From Isochrysis galbana (lineage: Eukaryota > Haptophyta > Isochrysidales > Isochrysidaceae), in NCBI GenBank assembly GCA_018136815.1, contig CM030938.1, positions 2,714,415-2,757,414 on the forward strand: DNA of 43,000 nucleotides, in the 5' to 3' direction. The notes under the pieces are model-generated. The model made no database searches. It had not been told where the DNA came from and was given only the letters and a program-made list of their open reading frames with translations. Made by a program: the position numbers and the translations under genes. This document shows, one piece after another, positions 35,465 to 43,000 of the stretch (positions within the stretch are counted from its first letter, which is position 1; every line of letters begins with the position of its first letter).

Positions 35465-36481
35465 ATGGCTCAACCGCTGCTGCTCCTCGAGGTCCTGCTG
35501 CTGCTCGTAGTGGCGCATGGTCTTGCAGGCGGATTCGGTACGCCGAATAAGCCGCAAAAGCCGCGGAGCCCCAGCACCAAGCGGCTCAAGAAGCCGAAGG
35601 CAGTGCGCCAAATCCATCAGCAACAAGTGGCCAACGTGGCCGTTTCACCCACGCGCCCTGCCAAGAAGCCGAGATCGGCCGAGGACCGAGAAAGGCACAT
35701 GAGCACAGTTCGGCAGGCCGTGTCTCGACACGGGCCGGCCTTGTGTGCCGCACTCAATATGCGGGGCTGGGGGTACATTGATGACTTCTTGCCAGGCGAT
35801 GCTGTCTGCGCCATGAGAGCAGAGGCAGAGGGCATGCTGGCTAGGAACGAGCTCAAAGCGAGTGAGTCGACGCGGTGGGACGAACGCGCCGGGAAGGTGG
35901 TGCGTTATAAGAAGAAGAACGTGCTGTACACCAACATCGAGGGCGGATCGCGATACGAGTCGGTCCCAATGCTGACCGAGTATTGCGTCGCTATGGTCTC
36001 CTCGTTGCCCAACATGTGCAACGAGCTCGTTTTTGCCGGCTCTCAGACCCTCCGGTCCGATGTGCACACCAACAAACTTGCTGTTTGCCTGGGCGACGGG
36101 TCAAAGTATGACAAACACTACGATAACATGGGTGGAGGTGACCTGCGGAAGCTCACCGTGTTGCTTTACCTTCAAGACACCTGGGATGCTAGCAGGGGGG
36201 GCTGCTTTCGAATTCACCAGTCGGCAGCACGCGCTGGGGGCCAGGACGATGCAGTGTCGGCCTCGTCATTCATCGACGTTGAGCCTCTAGGAGGTCGGCT
36301 GCTGTGCTTTTGGTCGGATAAGCTAGTTCACTCGGTGTGTGAGTCTTATGCCTCGGGAGGTGCCGCAGAGCACCGTTGGGCTCTGACGATTTGGGTGCAC
36401 GCAGCGCAGCAAGAGGACATCCATTTTGATGGTGAAGCCGAGGAAAGGCACTTTGGTGGAGGCGGCGAGGGTCAGGCTTGA
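35465..36481 (+). CDS. 2-oxoglutarate/Fe(II) oxygenase, HIF-prolyl-hydroxylase (EGLN) type, with N-terminal targeting signal
   Basis: 338 codons, ATG 35465, no intron. Residues 1-23 form a hydrophobic signal (MAQPLLLLEVLLLLVVAHGL) followed by AGGFGTPNKPQKPRSPSTKR: a Phe just after the likely cleavage site, then a basic Ser/Pro/Lys stretch. The catalytic part starts near residue 95 (GWGYIDDFLPGDAV) and shows the iron-binding H-x-D in YDKHYDNMGGGD, KLTVLLYLQDTW, GGCFRIHQ, RLLCFWSDKLVHSV (distal His) and HRWALTIW, with the Arg that contacts 2-oxoglutarate. The order and the FWSD..H.V spacing match PHD/EGLN enzymes rather than collagen-type P4H. They hydroxylate proline on target proteins. Signal plus Phe step suggests secretory or plastid location. 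Fragments of the b561 gene lie in opposite orientation on each side. Confidence 0.9.
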   Translation: MAQPLLLLEVLLLLVVAHGLAGGFGTPNKPQKPRSPSTKRLKKPKAVRQIHQQQVANVAVSPTRPAKKPRSAEDRERHMSTVRQAVSRHGPALCAALNMRGWGYIDDFLPGDAVCAMRAEAEGMLARNELKASESTRWDERAGKVVRYKKKNVLYTNIEGGSRYESVPMLTEYCVAMVSSLPNMCNELVFAGSQTLRSDVHTNKLAVCLGDGSKYDKHYDNMGGGDLRKLTVLLYLQDTWDASRGGCFRIHQSAARAGGQDDAVSASSFIDVEPLGGRLLCFWSDKLVHSVCESYASGGAAEHRWALTIWVHAAQQEDIHFDGEAEERHFGGGGEGQA

Positions 36482-37124
36482 TGAAGATTCTGGGTTGATC
36501 CGACGGAAGACAAAGAGCAGCGGCCGAAATACGGAGCGAGACCCGGCTTTTACCAACATCAAAGCCCATTCATGCCCGTTGCGCTAGAGCTGTTGGGTAC
36601 ATCGCTAGTTGATGCCGCTGCCGCTGTGGTCGACGTTGGCGCGATTGCTCCTGTAACCTTGTAACAATCTGCTTTCTACTTTGTAAGCGTTGGCAGGTGC
36701 CTGTGGTTTTTGTGTGCTTGCTGCAGCATGCATGGATGCTGTGTGCTTTGTTTGAAGTTTTTGCTGATGATCGTGCATTCGATTTACGATTTATTCGTTG
36801 CCTTTATACCATCAAGATCTCTCTTCTTCCTTGTCATCGATGCGGATCGACATTCGAAAGCTTTAAGATCTCGAACACAATAACGCGCTCGTGTGCCACC
36901 CAGGGGTCACTCCATGTGTTGGTAGTGGTGGTGATGTGGATGGAGCTGTGGGTCTTTACTAGCCAGTGTATGAACATGGCGTGGGGAGGGACGAGGAGGG
37001 GCCAGGGGAGGTCGAGCGCAGGCCGTGGGTATGGACAGGAGGCGGGGTGGGGCCAGGCTGGGCGCTCGGAGGCTCAGCACAGCATCGAGGGACGTATCAC
37101 GTAGACGGATCACGGGGCAGGGGG
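36482..37124. other. 3' flank, intergenic
   Basis: AT-richer at 36690-36860. Short frames only; no gene supported. Confidence 0.5.
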
Positions 37125-37459
37125 AGGCGGCTTGCCTTCATTTGGTCTCCTTTCCCTCCGTGTACGAATTGGAATATTGTTTTGTATAGTGACAAATGCA
37201 TAAATAATAGGCGAATTTCGATTGTTTCCGTAGAGTATCTTTCGCGAGAGTTCGTCGTGAGGAGCCGTTTCCGTTTCGCCGTTTCAGTGCATGTGGGTAG
37301 GAAAATAATCGATTCCTCGAGCATCTAGTCCCGCGCTGCGCGGTGGAGTCGGTCTGCTGCGCGCGGGGTGTCTCACCCTACCATGAGCCCCCCCCGCGAG
37401 CCCCCCCCGAAGGAGAGGCCCTGCAGCATGACGTACGCGGCGAGAATGAGAACGGCGGG
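37125..37459 (-). pseudogene. inverted partial duplicate of the b561 gene 3' end
   Basis: On the minus strand 37459-37371 matches 34987-35070: last helix codons (CCGTTCTCRT, CGCGTACGT, GGGCCTCTCCTTCGGG, GGGCTCATGGTAGGGTGAGA) including the stop. 37158-37125 matches 35092-35126 (GAGGGAAAGGAGACCAAATG, AAGGCAAGCCGCC). The two blocks are about 210 bp further apart here because of extra AT-rich sequence at 37160-37340. The reading frame is lost. The remainder to 37590 is G-rich. Confidence 0.75.
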
Positions 37460-37590
37460 CAAGGGAGGGGGGTCCCTCACCGACGCCATTGCCCTTTCGT
37501 GGGGCGGGAGGGGGTTCGTCGGGGGGAGGGGGGGGGGGGGGGCTGGCGGGGCAGGTAGAGGGAGACCCTGCGGAATCCTTGGACACCCAG

Positions 37591-37944
37591 GGGCCAGGGG
37601 AGGTGGAAAATAGTGGTTAAAAAGCTTTAGTGACCGGGCTACTCACGGAGTACACGATGAGTAATCGACTTGGCCGAGGTGGGAGATACTTTATGTGAGA
37701 CGGTGCAACCTGAGGTTGGAGGTTGGTTCAGTTTTTTTTCCGGCCCGCACTGCTTTATTTTACGTTTACGTTTGTAACTCACCGGGGACCGCTCAACGTC
37801 CCCCAAAATAAAACTACTTCCAACTCGTTCAATAAGGTTTCTACTCTACCGGTAGACAGGTTTCCCGCGCGATTCGAGCTGTCGTCTTGGAGCTGTTCGG
37901 CAGCCCGACCACTCCATCCGCAGGCCCTCTGCGGCTGGAAGGCG
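37591..37944. other. 5' flank of the FHA gene
   Basis: The frame of the FHA gene is open upstream to 37723 but lacks gene-like composition. Holds a T run (37731-37740) and TTTACGTTTACGTTTG. Possibly leader or promoter. Confidence 0.4.
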
Positions 37945-39825
37945 ATGAGCTTTCGGACGGCGAGGAATATACTTGCAACCGAGCGCAGCTACGCCATGTC
38001 GCGCCAACACGACACTAGTGGGGTGGGTGCCGGCACGAGGAAGTCAGTGCTACTGCCAGCAGCTGCGGTTTTTCGTGATAGTGCTGCTCCCAAAGTGGAC
38101 ACTTCGCGGTTGGAAGGGACAGAGCTGGACTGGGGAGGGGTAGACTGGTCGCAGGAGGAACGGAAGGCTCGCGAAAAGTGCACGAGCGCCATGGCCGGCC
38201 GCGCGAGGCCGGCTGCTCCTCTCAGCCGGCAGCAGCTGAGGGCATCATTGCAGGCTGCCTCTTGGCAGAGGCGCAAGACTCTCCGAGGTGCAAGTGTTTT
38301 GCTTCCGGCGGAATTGGCTACCGCCAAGCGGCGAAGAGAAGGCGTGGTGGGTTCGGGCGGTCTAGATGATTTAGAGCCTCCATCTCCGACCGTTTTGACC
38401 AATATATCATCAAAGATCTTGCACGATAGCCACGCTGCACGTAATGCGAACTTTGAGGAAGGCGTGGAGGGGAGCAGCAGATGCATCGGGCGCTGGCGTG
38501 ATGCTCACATGGCTCTTGCCCTTGAAGAAAGCCAGGCGGCAGCCGTCGCGATTGATGCCGAGAACGGCGAAGACTGCGCAGTGAGCGATCACAACTCGCC
38601 TTCGCCTCAGTCTCCTCTATTTGCATCTGACCTGCGTGTGAGGCCAATCACAAGCAGCGATTGTATAGTAGATGAGCCAGGCGCATCGCCTTCGGCGCAC
38701 GCAAAAGCAGAAACCGACCAGGAAGTCACGCCGTGCGATGTAAATTCCTCCAATGATGGCTGCTCCGCTGACTCCTTGGTGAACGGAATTCAGCTCGCAG
38801 AACATGTCCTTTCTCGACATGTGCAACATGATGCTAGACTAGGGGGCAAGAGCCCTCTTGAAGAGATTCAGGCCGCGACCATCGCGGTGGACGAAGGGAA
38901 CGAAGGCGCAATATATGCAGACAGCAAAGGAGATAGAGCGACGAGCGAGAACAAGCCGCCGCCTCGTCAGTCTCTGCCCTCGGCTATCGGTCTAAGCGGG
39001 AGTCCCGTAAAGAGTCGTGAAACCACATTGAGCAAGTCAAAAAGATCATCATCACCTCAGGCAAAAGTGGCAGCACCTCTGGGAGTCGCCTTGCTCGAAG
39101 TGGTTTCCCCAAATATGAGCATCTCTGCCAGCTGCGCCAACACTCGCAGCCATCTTCTGCATGGCGCCACCCTCCCACCAACAGACCACGAGGCTGATTC
39201 TGGGGAGGGCGCTGAAGGCCTTCTTGAAGAGCAAGGACTTGCAGCCGATGCAGTGGTAAATGAGTTTGATGGAGATGAAGCGACGAGCAATGACAACACG
39301 GTTCCTCTTCCGTCTCATCCCCCAGCGATGGATGTGCGCGCGAGTTACATCCCTCGCAACGAGACCGCGTTGAACGAGCCAAAGATATCCTCCGCATATG
39401 CACAAGTGATGGTCCCCATGACACTTGATCTAATTCCCTCGGATGCCGGCTGCTCTGCCGGTTGCTCCATGAAGCACATTCACCTCCCGCAACGCGTCAC
39501 TCTTCCACGCGAAGAAGACAGGCCCGATGCAGGAACTGAGCTTCCAGACATAGTGCTTGGCCGTTGCGGCGCGCACGTGCATTTGGACTCTCTTTCTTTC
39601 CCAGCAATGGTGTCTCGCAAACACTGCAGACTCAAGCGAGATGACGGTGGAACTTGGTGGCTAGAGGATCTTGGGGCCACCAACGGCACAGCATTGAATG
39701 GGGCTTCCGTACGGCCATGGGCCCCCGTGCGCCTATCCCACGGAGACCAGCTTTGTCTCGGTATCTGCAAGGGCAACAAATCTTCTGAGGTAAGGTACAA
39801 GGTCTCGTTTGCGGGGGACAGATAG
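37945..39825 (+). CDS. FHA-domain protein with long disordered N-terminus
   Basis: ATG 37945 (MSFRTARNILATERSYAMSR..) to TAG 39825, 626 residues, no intron. About 530 residues are disordered and rich in Ser, Ala, Glu and Asp, with loosely repeated phrases (for example EESQAAAVAIDAENGE and LEEIQAATIAVDEGNEGA, SPSPQSPLFA and PPRQSLPSAI), so the region grew by internal duplication. The C-terminal 95 residues form a forkhead-associated domain: VLGRCGAHVHL, MVSRKHCRLKRDDGGTWWLE, DLGATNGTALNG and LSHGDQLCLG. The key Arg (GR), Ser/Arg-His (SRKH) and Asn (TNGT) for phosphothreonine binding are present. FHA domains bind phosphothreonine peptides in signalling and DNA damage pathways; here the partner is unknown. 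Confidence 0.9.
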   Translation: MSFRTARNILATERSYAMSRQHDTSGVGAGTRKSVLLPAAAVFRDSAAPKVDTSRLEGTELDWGGVDWSQEERKAREKCTSAMAGRARPAAPLSRQQLRASLQAASWQRRKTLRGASVLLPAELATAKRRREGVVGSGGLDDLEPPSPTVLTNISSKILHDSHAARNANFEEGVEGSSRCIGRWRDAHMALALEESQAAAVAIDAENGEDCAVSDHNSPSPQSPLFASDLRVRPITSSDCIVDEPGASPSAHAKAETDQEVTPCDVNSSNDGCSADSLVNGIQLAEHVLSRHVQHDARLGGKSPLEEIQAATIAVDEGNEGAIYADSKGDRATSENKPPPRQSLPSAIGLSGSPVKSRETTLSKSKRSSSPQAKVAAPLGVALLEVVSPNMSISASCANTRSHLLHGATLPPTDHEADSGEGAEGLLEEQGLAADAVVNEFDGDEATSNDNTVPLPSHPPAMDVRASYIPRNETALNEPKISSAYAQVMVPMTLDLIPSDAGCSAGCSMKHIHLPQRVTLPREEDRPDAGTELPDIVLGRCGAHVHLDSLSFPAMVSRKHCRLKRDDGGTWWLEDLGATNGTALNGASVRPWAPVRLSHGDQLCLGICKGNKSSEVRYKVSFAGDR

Positions 39826-40060
39826 ATAGGGTGCGGATCAGCTATCCACGTCATGGTCAAATATGCTTTCACGTTGCTGTGTGGATGTTGTGCATGAATA
39901 TACGAGGACCTAGATCGTGCAAGAAAAGTGGATCACGAAAGCAGTTGTGCGTGTATTTAATCATTGAAGGGCACGAGGGGCCCTTCGTGTGGGTGCCCTT
40001 GCAGCTCCTAGGCATGTGCGGCCTTGGACACATATATGATGCAGATGACGTCTTGCCTTC
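39826..40060. other. 3' flank of the FHA gene
   Basis: Nothing recognised beyond GGGCACGAGGGGCCC, an imperfect inverted repeat at 39967. Confidence 0.4.
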
Positions 40061-40660
40061 AGCACCCCCTCTCCGCAGTTCCCCGCCCCCCCCTCCGCAG
40101 TTTCCCTCCCCCCCCTTCCGCAGTCCCCCCCCCCCCTCCGCAGTTCCCCCCCCCCCTCCAACGCCCCCCCCCCCCCCCCCCGGCAGATTTCCCTTCCCCC
40201 CCCTCTGCCGTCCCCCCCCTCCTCCGCAGATTTCCCTCCCACCCCCCTCCGCCGTCCCACCCCCCTCCGCGCGCCGAGACGGCGGTTCTCTTCCGCGTCC
40301 GCGCGTTGAGACGCCGTCTTCTCCTCCCCTCGCCGCGCGGAAGTCCCCCAGCGCGTCCCTCAGCGTCCTTCAGCGTCCTTCAGCGTCCTTCGGCGTCCTT
40401 CAGCGGTGTCCCACAGCGCGTCCTTCAGCGTCCTTCAGCGGTGTCCCACAGCGCGTCCTTCAGCGTCCTTCAGCGGTGTCCCCCAGCGCGTCCCTCAGCG
40501 GTGTCCTCCAGCGCTGTCCCACACCGCTCGGCAACGGTCTTTGTTCTCTCGAAACTCGAGTCTCGAGTTCCGAGACTACTCGAGTTGTCTCGCCGCGAGT
40601 TCGCGCGGGGGAAACTCGAGTCTCGAGACTCGAGTCTCAAGACGCTCGAGGCGGGATTCG
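40061..40660 (+). repeat. C-tract, 10-bp minisatellite and CTCGAG palindrome cluster
   Basis: 40075-40265: C runs separated by TCCGCAGTT and TCCGCCGT words. 40335-40530: tandem CAGCGTCCTT units mixed with CAGCGGTGTCCCACAGCG. 40551-40640: repeated CTCGAGTCTCGAG palindromes. Long frames here are low-complexity artefacts. Confidence 0.8.
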
Positions 40661-41261
40661 CGAGGGCACCGGATTTTATTCCGTAGTCCGAGCCGGAGTC
40701 CGAATTGTGTTTTGACCCTCGAGCCCTCGTTCTCTCTCTCTCGAGACTCTCTCTCTCCTCTCCCTCCCATCTTCAATCCACCCCTCTCCCGTCCCCTCCT
40801 CTCCCGGCTGTGAGTGACACGGCCTGGCTCAGGCTAACTCTTGCACTCGCGCGCAGCATGCATGCACGCCCTCACTCGCACGAAATATGATACCACAGTC
40901 CTACTCATCTCATTTTGCTTATTGATACATAGATAGATCATGGGCCACATACACATCTTCATACATCATACACCATACATCTCGGCACACCATAGTAACA
41001 AATCATAAATCAACATCTACGAATCTACGCCCGACGCCGAAACTTTCCTCCGCTGGTTGCAATTGAATCGCAATAACACTGACGCCTCCACTTGATCCGC
41101 CAAAGAGGACGCACGACTTGCACCAAACATACACTGTAACAATGAAAACACCCGTTCACAACATGCAGAATTTGGGCTGAGACAAAAGGCGATCCTCGCC
41201 GCGAGAGACCATGTCGGAAATTTCGAGTTATTTGAAGCCCGTGGGCGCGCACGCAGCGTAC
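40661..41261. other. intergenic
   Basis: CT-rich to 40800, then AT-richer (40910-41010, with ACATACATCATACACC words). No gene supported; part may belong to the minus-strand gene downstream of 41262. Confidence 0.4.
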
Positions 41262-41635
41262 CAAGCCTGCCTTGTCGACCAATTTGCGCTTGCGCTTGTT
41301 GTCCAAGTGGGTGAGGTACTCCAGCTCCACCATCTTGTTCCCATACAGCGTGCCGTTGCCCGTGGTCGTGATGACGCCCTCGCCGAGGGTCTCGTGCATG
41401 ACGCGCGTGCCCACCTCTAGGATAGAGGACGCGGTGACGCCATCCATCTCGATCTCCTCTTGATTCTCCTCCTCGCTCGCGGGTTCAATGCCACGCTCCA
41501 CATCCTCCTCCAAGTTATCCATGCTCTCCGAGTACTCGCGCGACTCGGTCTCCTCGTTGTCGTTGTGGCGCCCCTGGACGTTGAGGTCGTTGTTCCTGCG
41601 CAGGCGCGCCGTGGCGCGCCTCGAGCGGCTCGATA
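41262..41635 (-). CDS. internal exon of an unknown protein
   Basis: Minus strand, acceptor CCTTGCGCAG before 41635 and donor GGCTTG|GTACGC after 41262. The frame reads SSRSRRATARLRRNNDLNVQ.., a very acidic stretch (NEETESREYSESMDNLEEDV..), then a folded-looking segment ILEVGTRVMHETLGEGVITT.., GNKMVELEYLTHLDNKRKRK. The G.RV.H...GEGV pattern resembles small beta-barrel (Tudor/SH3-like) domains, but I cannot assign a family. Flanking exons were not found. Confidence 0.45.
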
Positions 41636-42350
41636 CTGCGCAAGGACAAGGAGATGACAGGCGGGTGAGTGACAATAACGCCCAAGCGCGTGAGCAAGGG
41701 CAAGGAAGGGCAAGGGCAGCAAGCTGGGCTGTGTGACTCACACGCCGCGTCGCACACGCGAGCGCATGATGACGGATGATGCAGCTATGCAGCTGCCCCA
41801 AACGGCGAGCCGCGAGCCACGAGCGGCATGAGGGTGATTGTGCAATGGCAGGGCGACGCGGGCAGGGGCAAGCAGTGCAAGCCCACCTTGTGGCATTTCG
41901 GCGGCAGAGCGCCCTCGTCACCCCCCTCCACCTCGCTGCTCGCAGCTTGCTCTCCGAAGACGGAAAATAGGGTTTTTTTTTGGCGCCACCGCCTCAACAC
42001 ACGCCCAAATATCCCAGCCATATCCAAAAGATATCCATTTCCGGCAAAGCTGCCCAAATATCCAAATAGATATCCGGGATATCCTGGCCTGGGCCTATTT
42101 TGTCCCCCTCCCCAGTTCCCACAAAGCGGAGTCTCTGGGTTCGGGGAGGTCGTGCGCGCGCTGCTACTGCTTCGACCAGGGGCTAAAAAAAATTCTTGAA
42201 GGTTCAGGCTACTATACTGCTAGCTCGCTTCGGAGGTCCTATCACACTCACGGTGCTGCTTCTTGCCATCGCTTAAACCCCACTCTCACCACTCTCTCAC
42301 CTCTCACCCCCTTACCCGCTACACACCCCCCTCCCCCCTCAAGGCTCAAG
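41636..42350. other. intergenic with ATATCC words
   Basis: 41995-42090 has repeated AAATATCC / GATATCC words (ATATCCCAGCCATATCC, AGATATCCGGGATATCC), similar in style to 15370 and 42670. No gene supported. Confidence 0.45.
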
Positions 42351-42490
42351 GGGCATCGATTCCAACCGGATTAGGGAGCGGGCGGACGGCGACGAGCTCG
42401 TGAACAAGCTGCTCGCCGCGGCGTTCGAGGCGATGGTGCCGGCGACGCAGAACCACGCGGCCGCGCGCGCGCGGGCGGGCCCGAGCGTCC
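42351..42490 (+). CDS. possible exon, unknown
   Basis: Between an AG at 42349-42350 and a donor GTC C|GTAGGG at 42491 the frame reads ..IDSNRIRERADGDELVNK.., LLAAAFEAMVPATQNHAAA... The helical, gene-like composition is modest evidence; the acceptor lacks a good pyrimidine context. Weak. Confidence 0.22.
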
Positions 42491-42669
42491 GTAGGGGCGG
42501 TGAGGGGGGAGCAAGGAGCAGTGGGCAAGCTGGCCAGCCTCGCCTCGCCCCCAACACCTGGCATCACTCTGCCTCGCTCGTTCTCCTCGTTCTTGTCTCC
42601 TCTCTCGTACTCCCCCACCCCACGCCCCTGCCCCCCTGCGCGCTCGCGCCTCCCCGTCCCCGCCCCGCC

Positions 42670-42790
42670 CCACCCAAATATGTAGGAGCCACCCGCCCCT
42701 GCCCGCCCAAATATGTAGCAAATATGTCGACATATTTATTTCGCGAAATCGCACCCAAATATGTTTTACGATATGTAGATATTCCTGCCT
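42670..42790. repeat. AAATATGT word cluster
   Basis: Five copies of AAATATGT or close variants in about 110 bp, with ATGTCGACAT palindrome (42722-42731). AT-rich island in GC-rich sequence. Confidence 0.5.
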
Positions 42791-42796
42791 AGCCCT

Positions 42797-42902
42797 AAAA
42801 CCAACCGCGCACACCCCCATCGCGGGGTAGGGGCTCCGTTGCCGCCGAAGGGCTTCGGTCCCTAAGGACTAAGGTTGTACTAACACAACAATAAAATTCT
42901 GA
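42797..42902 (-). repeat. repeat C, copy 3
   Basis: Minus strand TCAGAATTTTATTGTTGTG.., ACCTTAGTCCTTAGGGACCG, CGGCAACGGAGCCCCTACCC, CGCGATGGGGGTGTGCGCGG, TTGG. Matches copies at 11529 and 23271. Confidence 0.72.
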
Positions 42903-43000
42903 CGGCAGGCGATTTTTGCGCGGGAGAGTAAGCGGCCCGCCTCGCGAGCCAGGAAAGACGCCCCCACCCCTCCCCTGCCCTCGAGCTCCCCTCAAGCAGC

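Noticed and set aside
39831..40715. 294-codon plus-strand frame
   Set aside because: Mostly C tracts and minisatellite; frames on the other phases are equally open.

Overview
The window looks like nuclear DNA of a GC-rich, single-celled eukaryote. Coding exons are separated by GT..AG introns, and several proteins belong to eukaryotic families: a BET bromodomain protein, an ABCC transporter, an FHA protein, a temptin/cytochrome b561 protein and a cilium-type coiled-coil protein. One 2-oxoglutarate oxygenase starts with a signal peptide followed by a Gly-Gly-Phe step like the plastid presequences of algae with secondary plastids. A haptophyte or heterokont alga is my best guess; this is inference, not proof. 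There is no sign of a bacterial operon, rRNA gene, tRNA gene or CRISPR array.

Layout. 1-2032: 3' end of a coiled-coil gene and a weak multi-exon candidate. 2236-7600: a nest of retroposons. A 5'-truncated LINE (3643-6597, 16-bp target duplication) sits in the 5' end of another element, is itself split by a SINE-like element (4967-5837, 19-bp duplication), and is flanked by two more (2236-3010, 17-bp; 6718-7085, 15-bp). 8134-11355: large intronless gene with degenerate IQ-like segments. 11529-13222: repeats, two of them in opposite orientation around a coding fragment. 13395-14981: coiled-coil gene with a TA-flanked MITE just upstream. 15548-20046: an 8-bp-TSD MITE next to a second LINE with an intact 1046-codon reverse transcriptase ORF. 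21364-22600: BET gene. 23271-26564: repeats and small candidates. 27072-31382: intronless ABCC transporter. 32473-33272: a SINE-like element carrying a nested 107-bp element. 33630-35064: a disrupted temptin/b561 gene. 35465-36481: PHD/P4H-type oxygenase. 37945-39825: FHA protein. The rest is low-complexity sequence and small candidates.

Most novel signal. The short retroposons form a system with the LINEs. They share the LINE 3' end (a GGYGAGA..TTAAAAG-like box with a T-rich tail) and carry a terminal hairpin at their 5' end, followed within a few bases by ATG. The stem differs completely between copies while pairing is kept, including G-U wobbles, and in two copies the hairpin ends exactly at the target-site duplication. 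A conserved 5'-terminal structure with no conserved sequence, plus T-tails on the sense strand, is not a SINE or LINE design I recognise.

Host genes otherwise look independent of each other: chromatin reading (BET), transport (ABCC), phospho-peptide binding (FHA), redox/ascorbate-type membrane electron transfer (b561) and hydroxylation (P4H-like).
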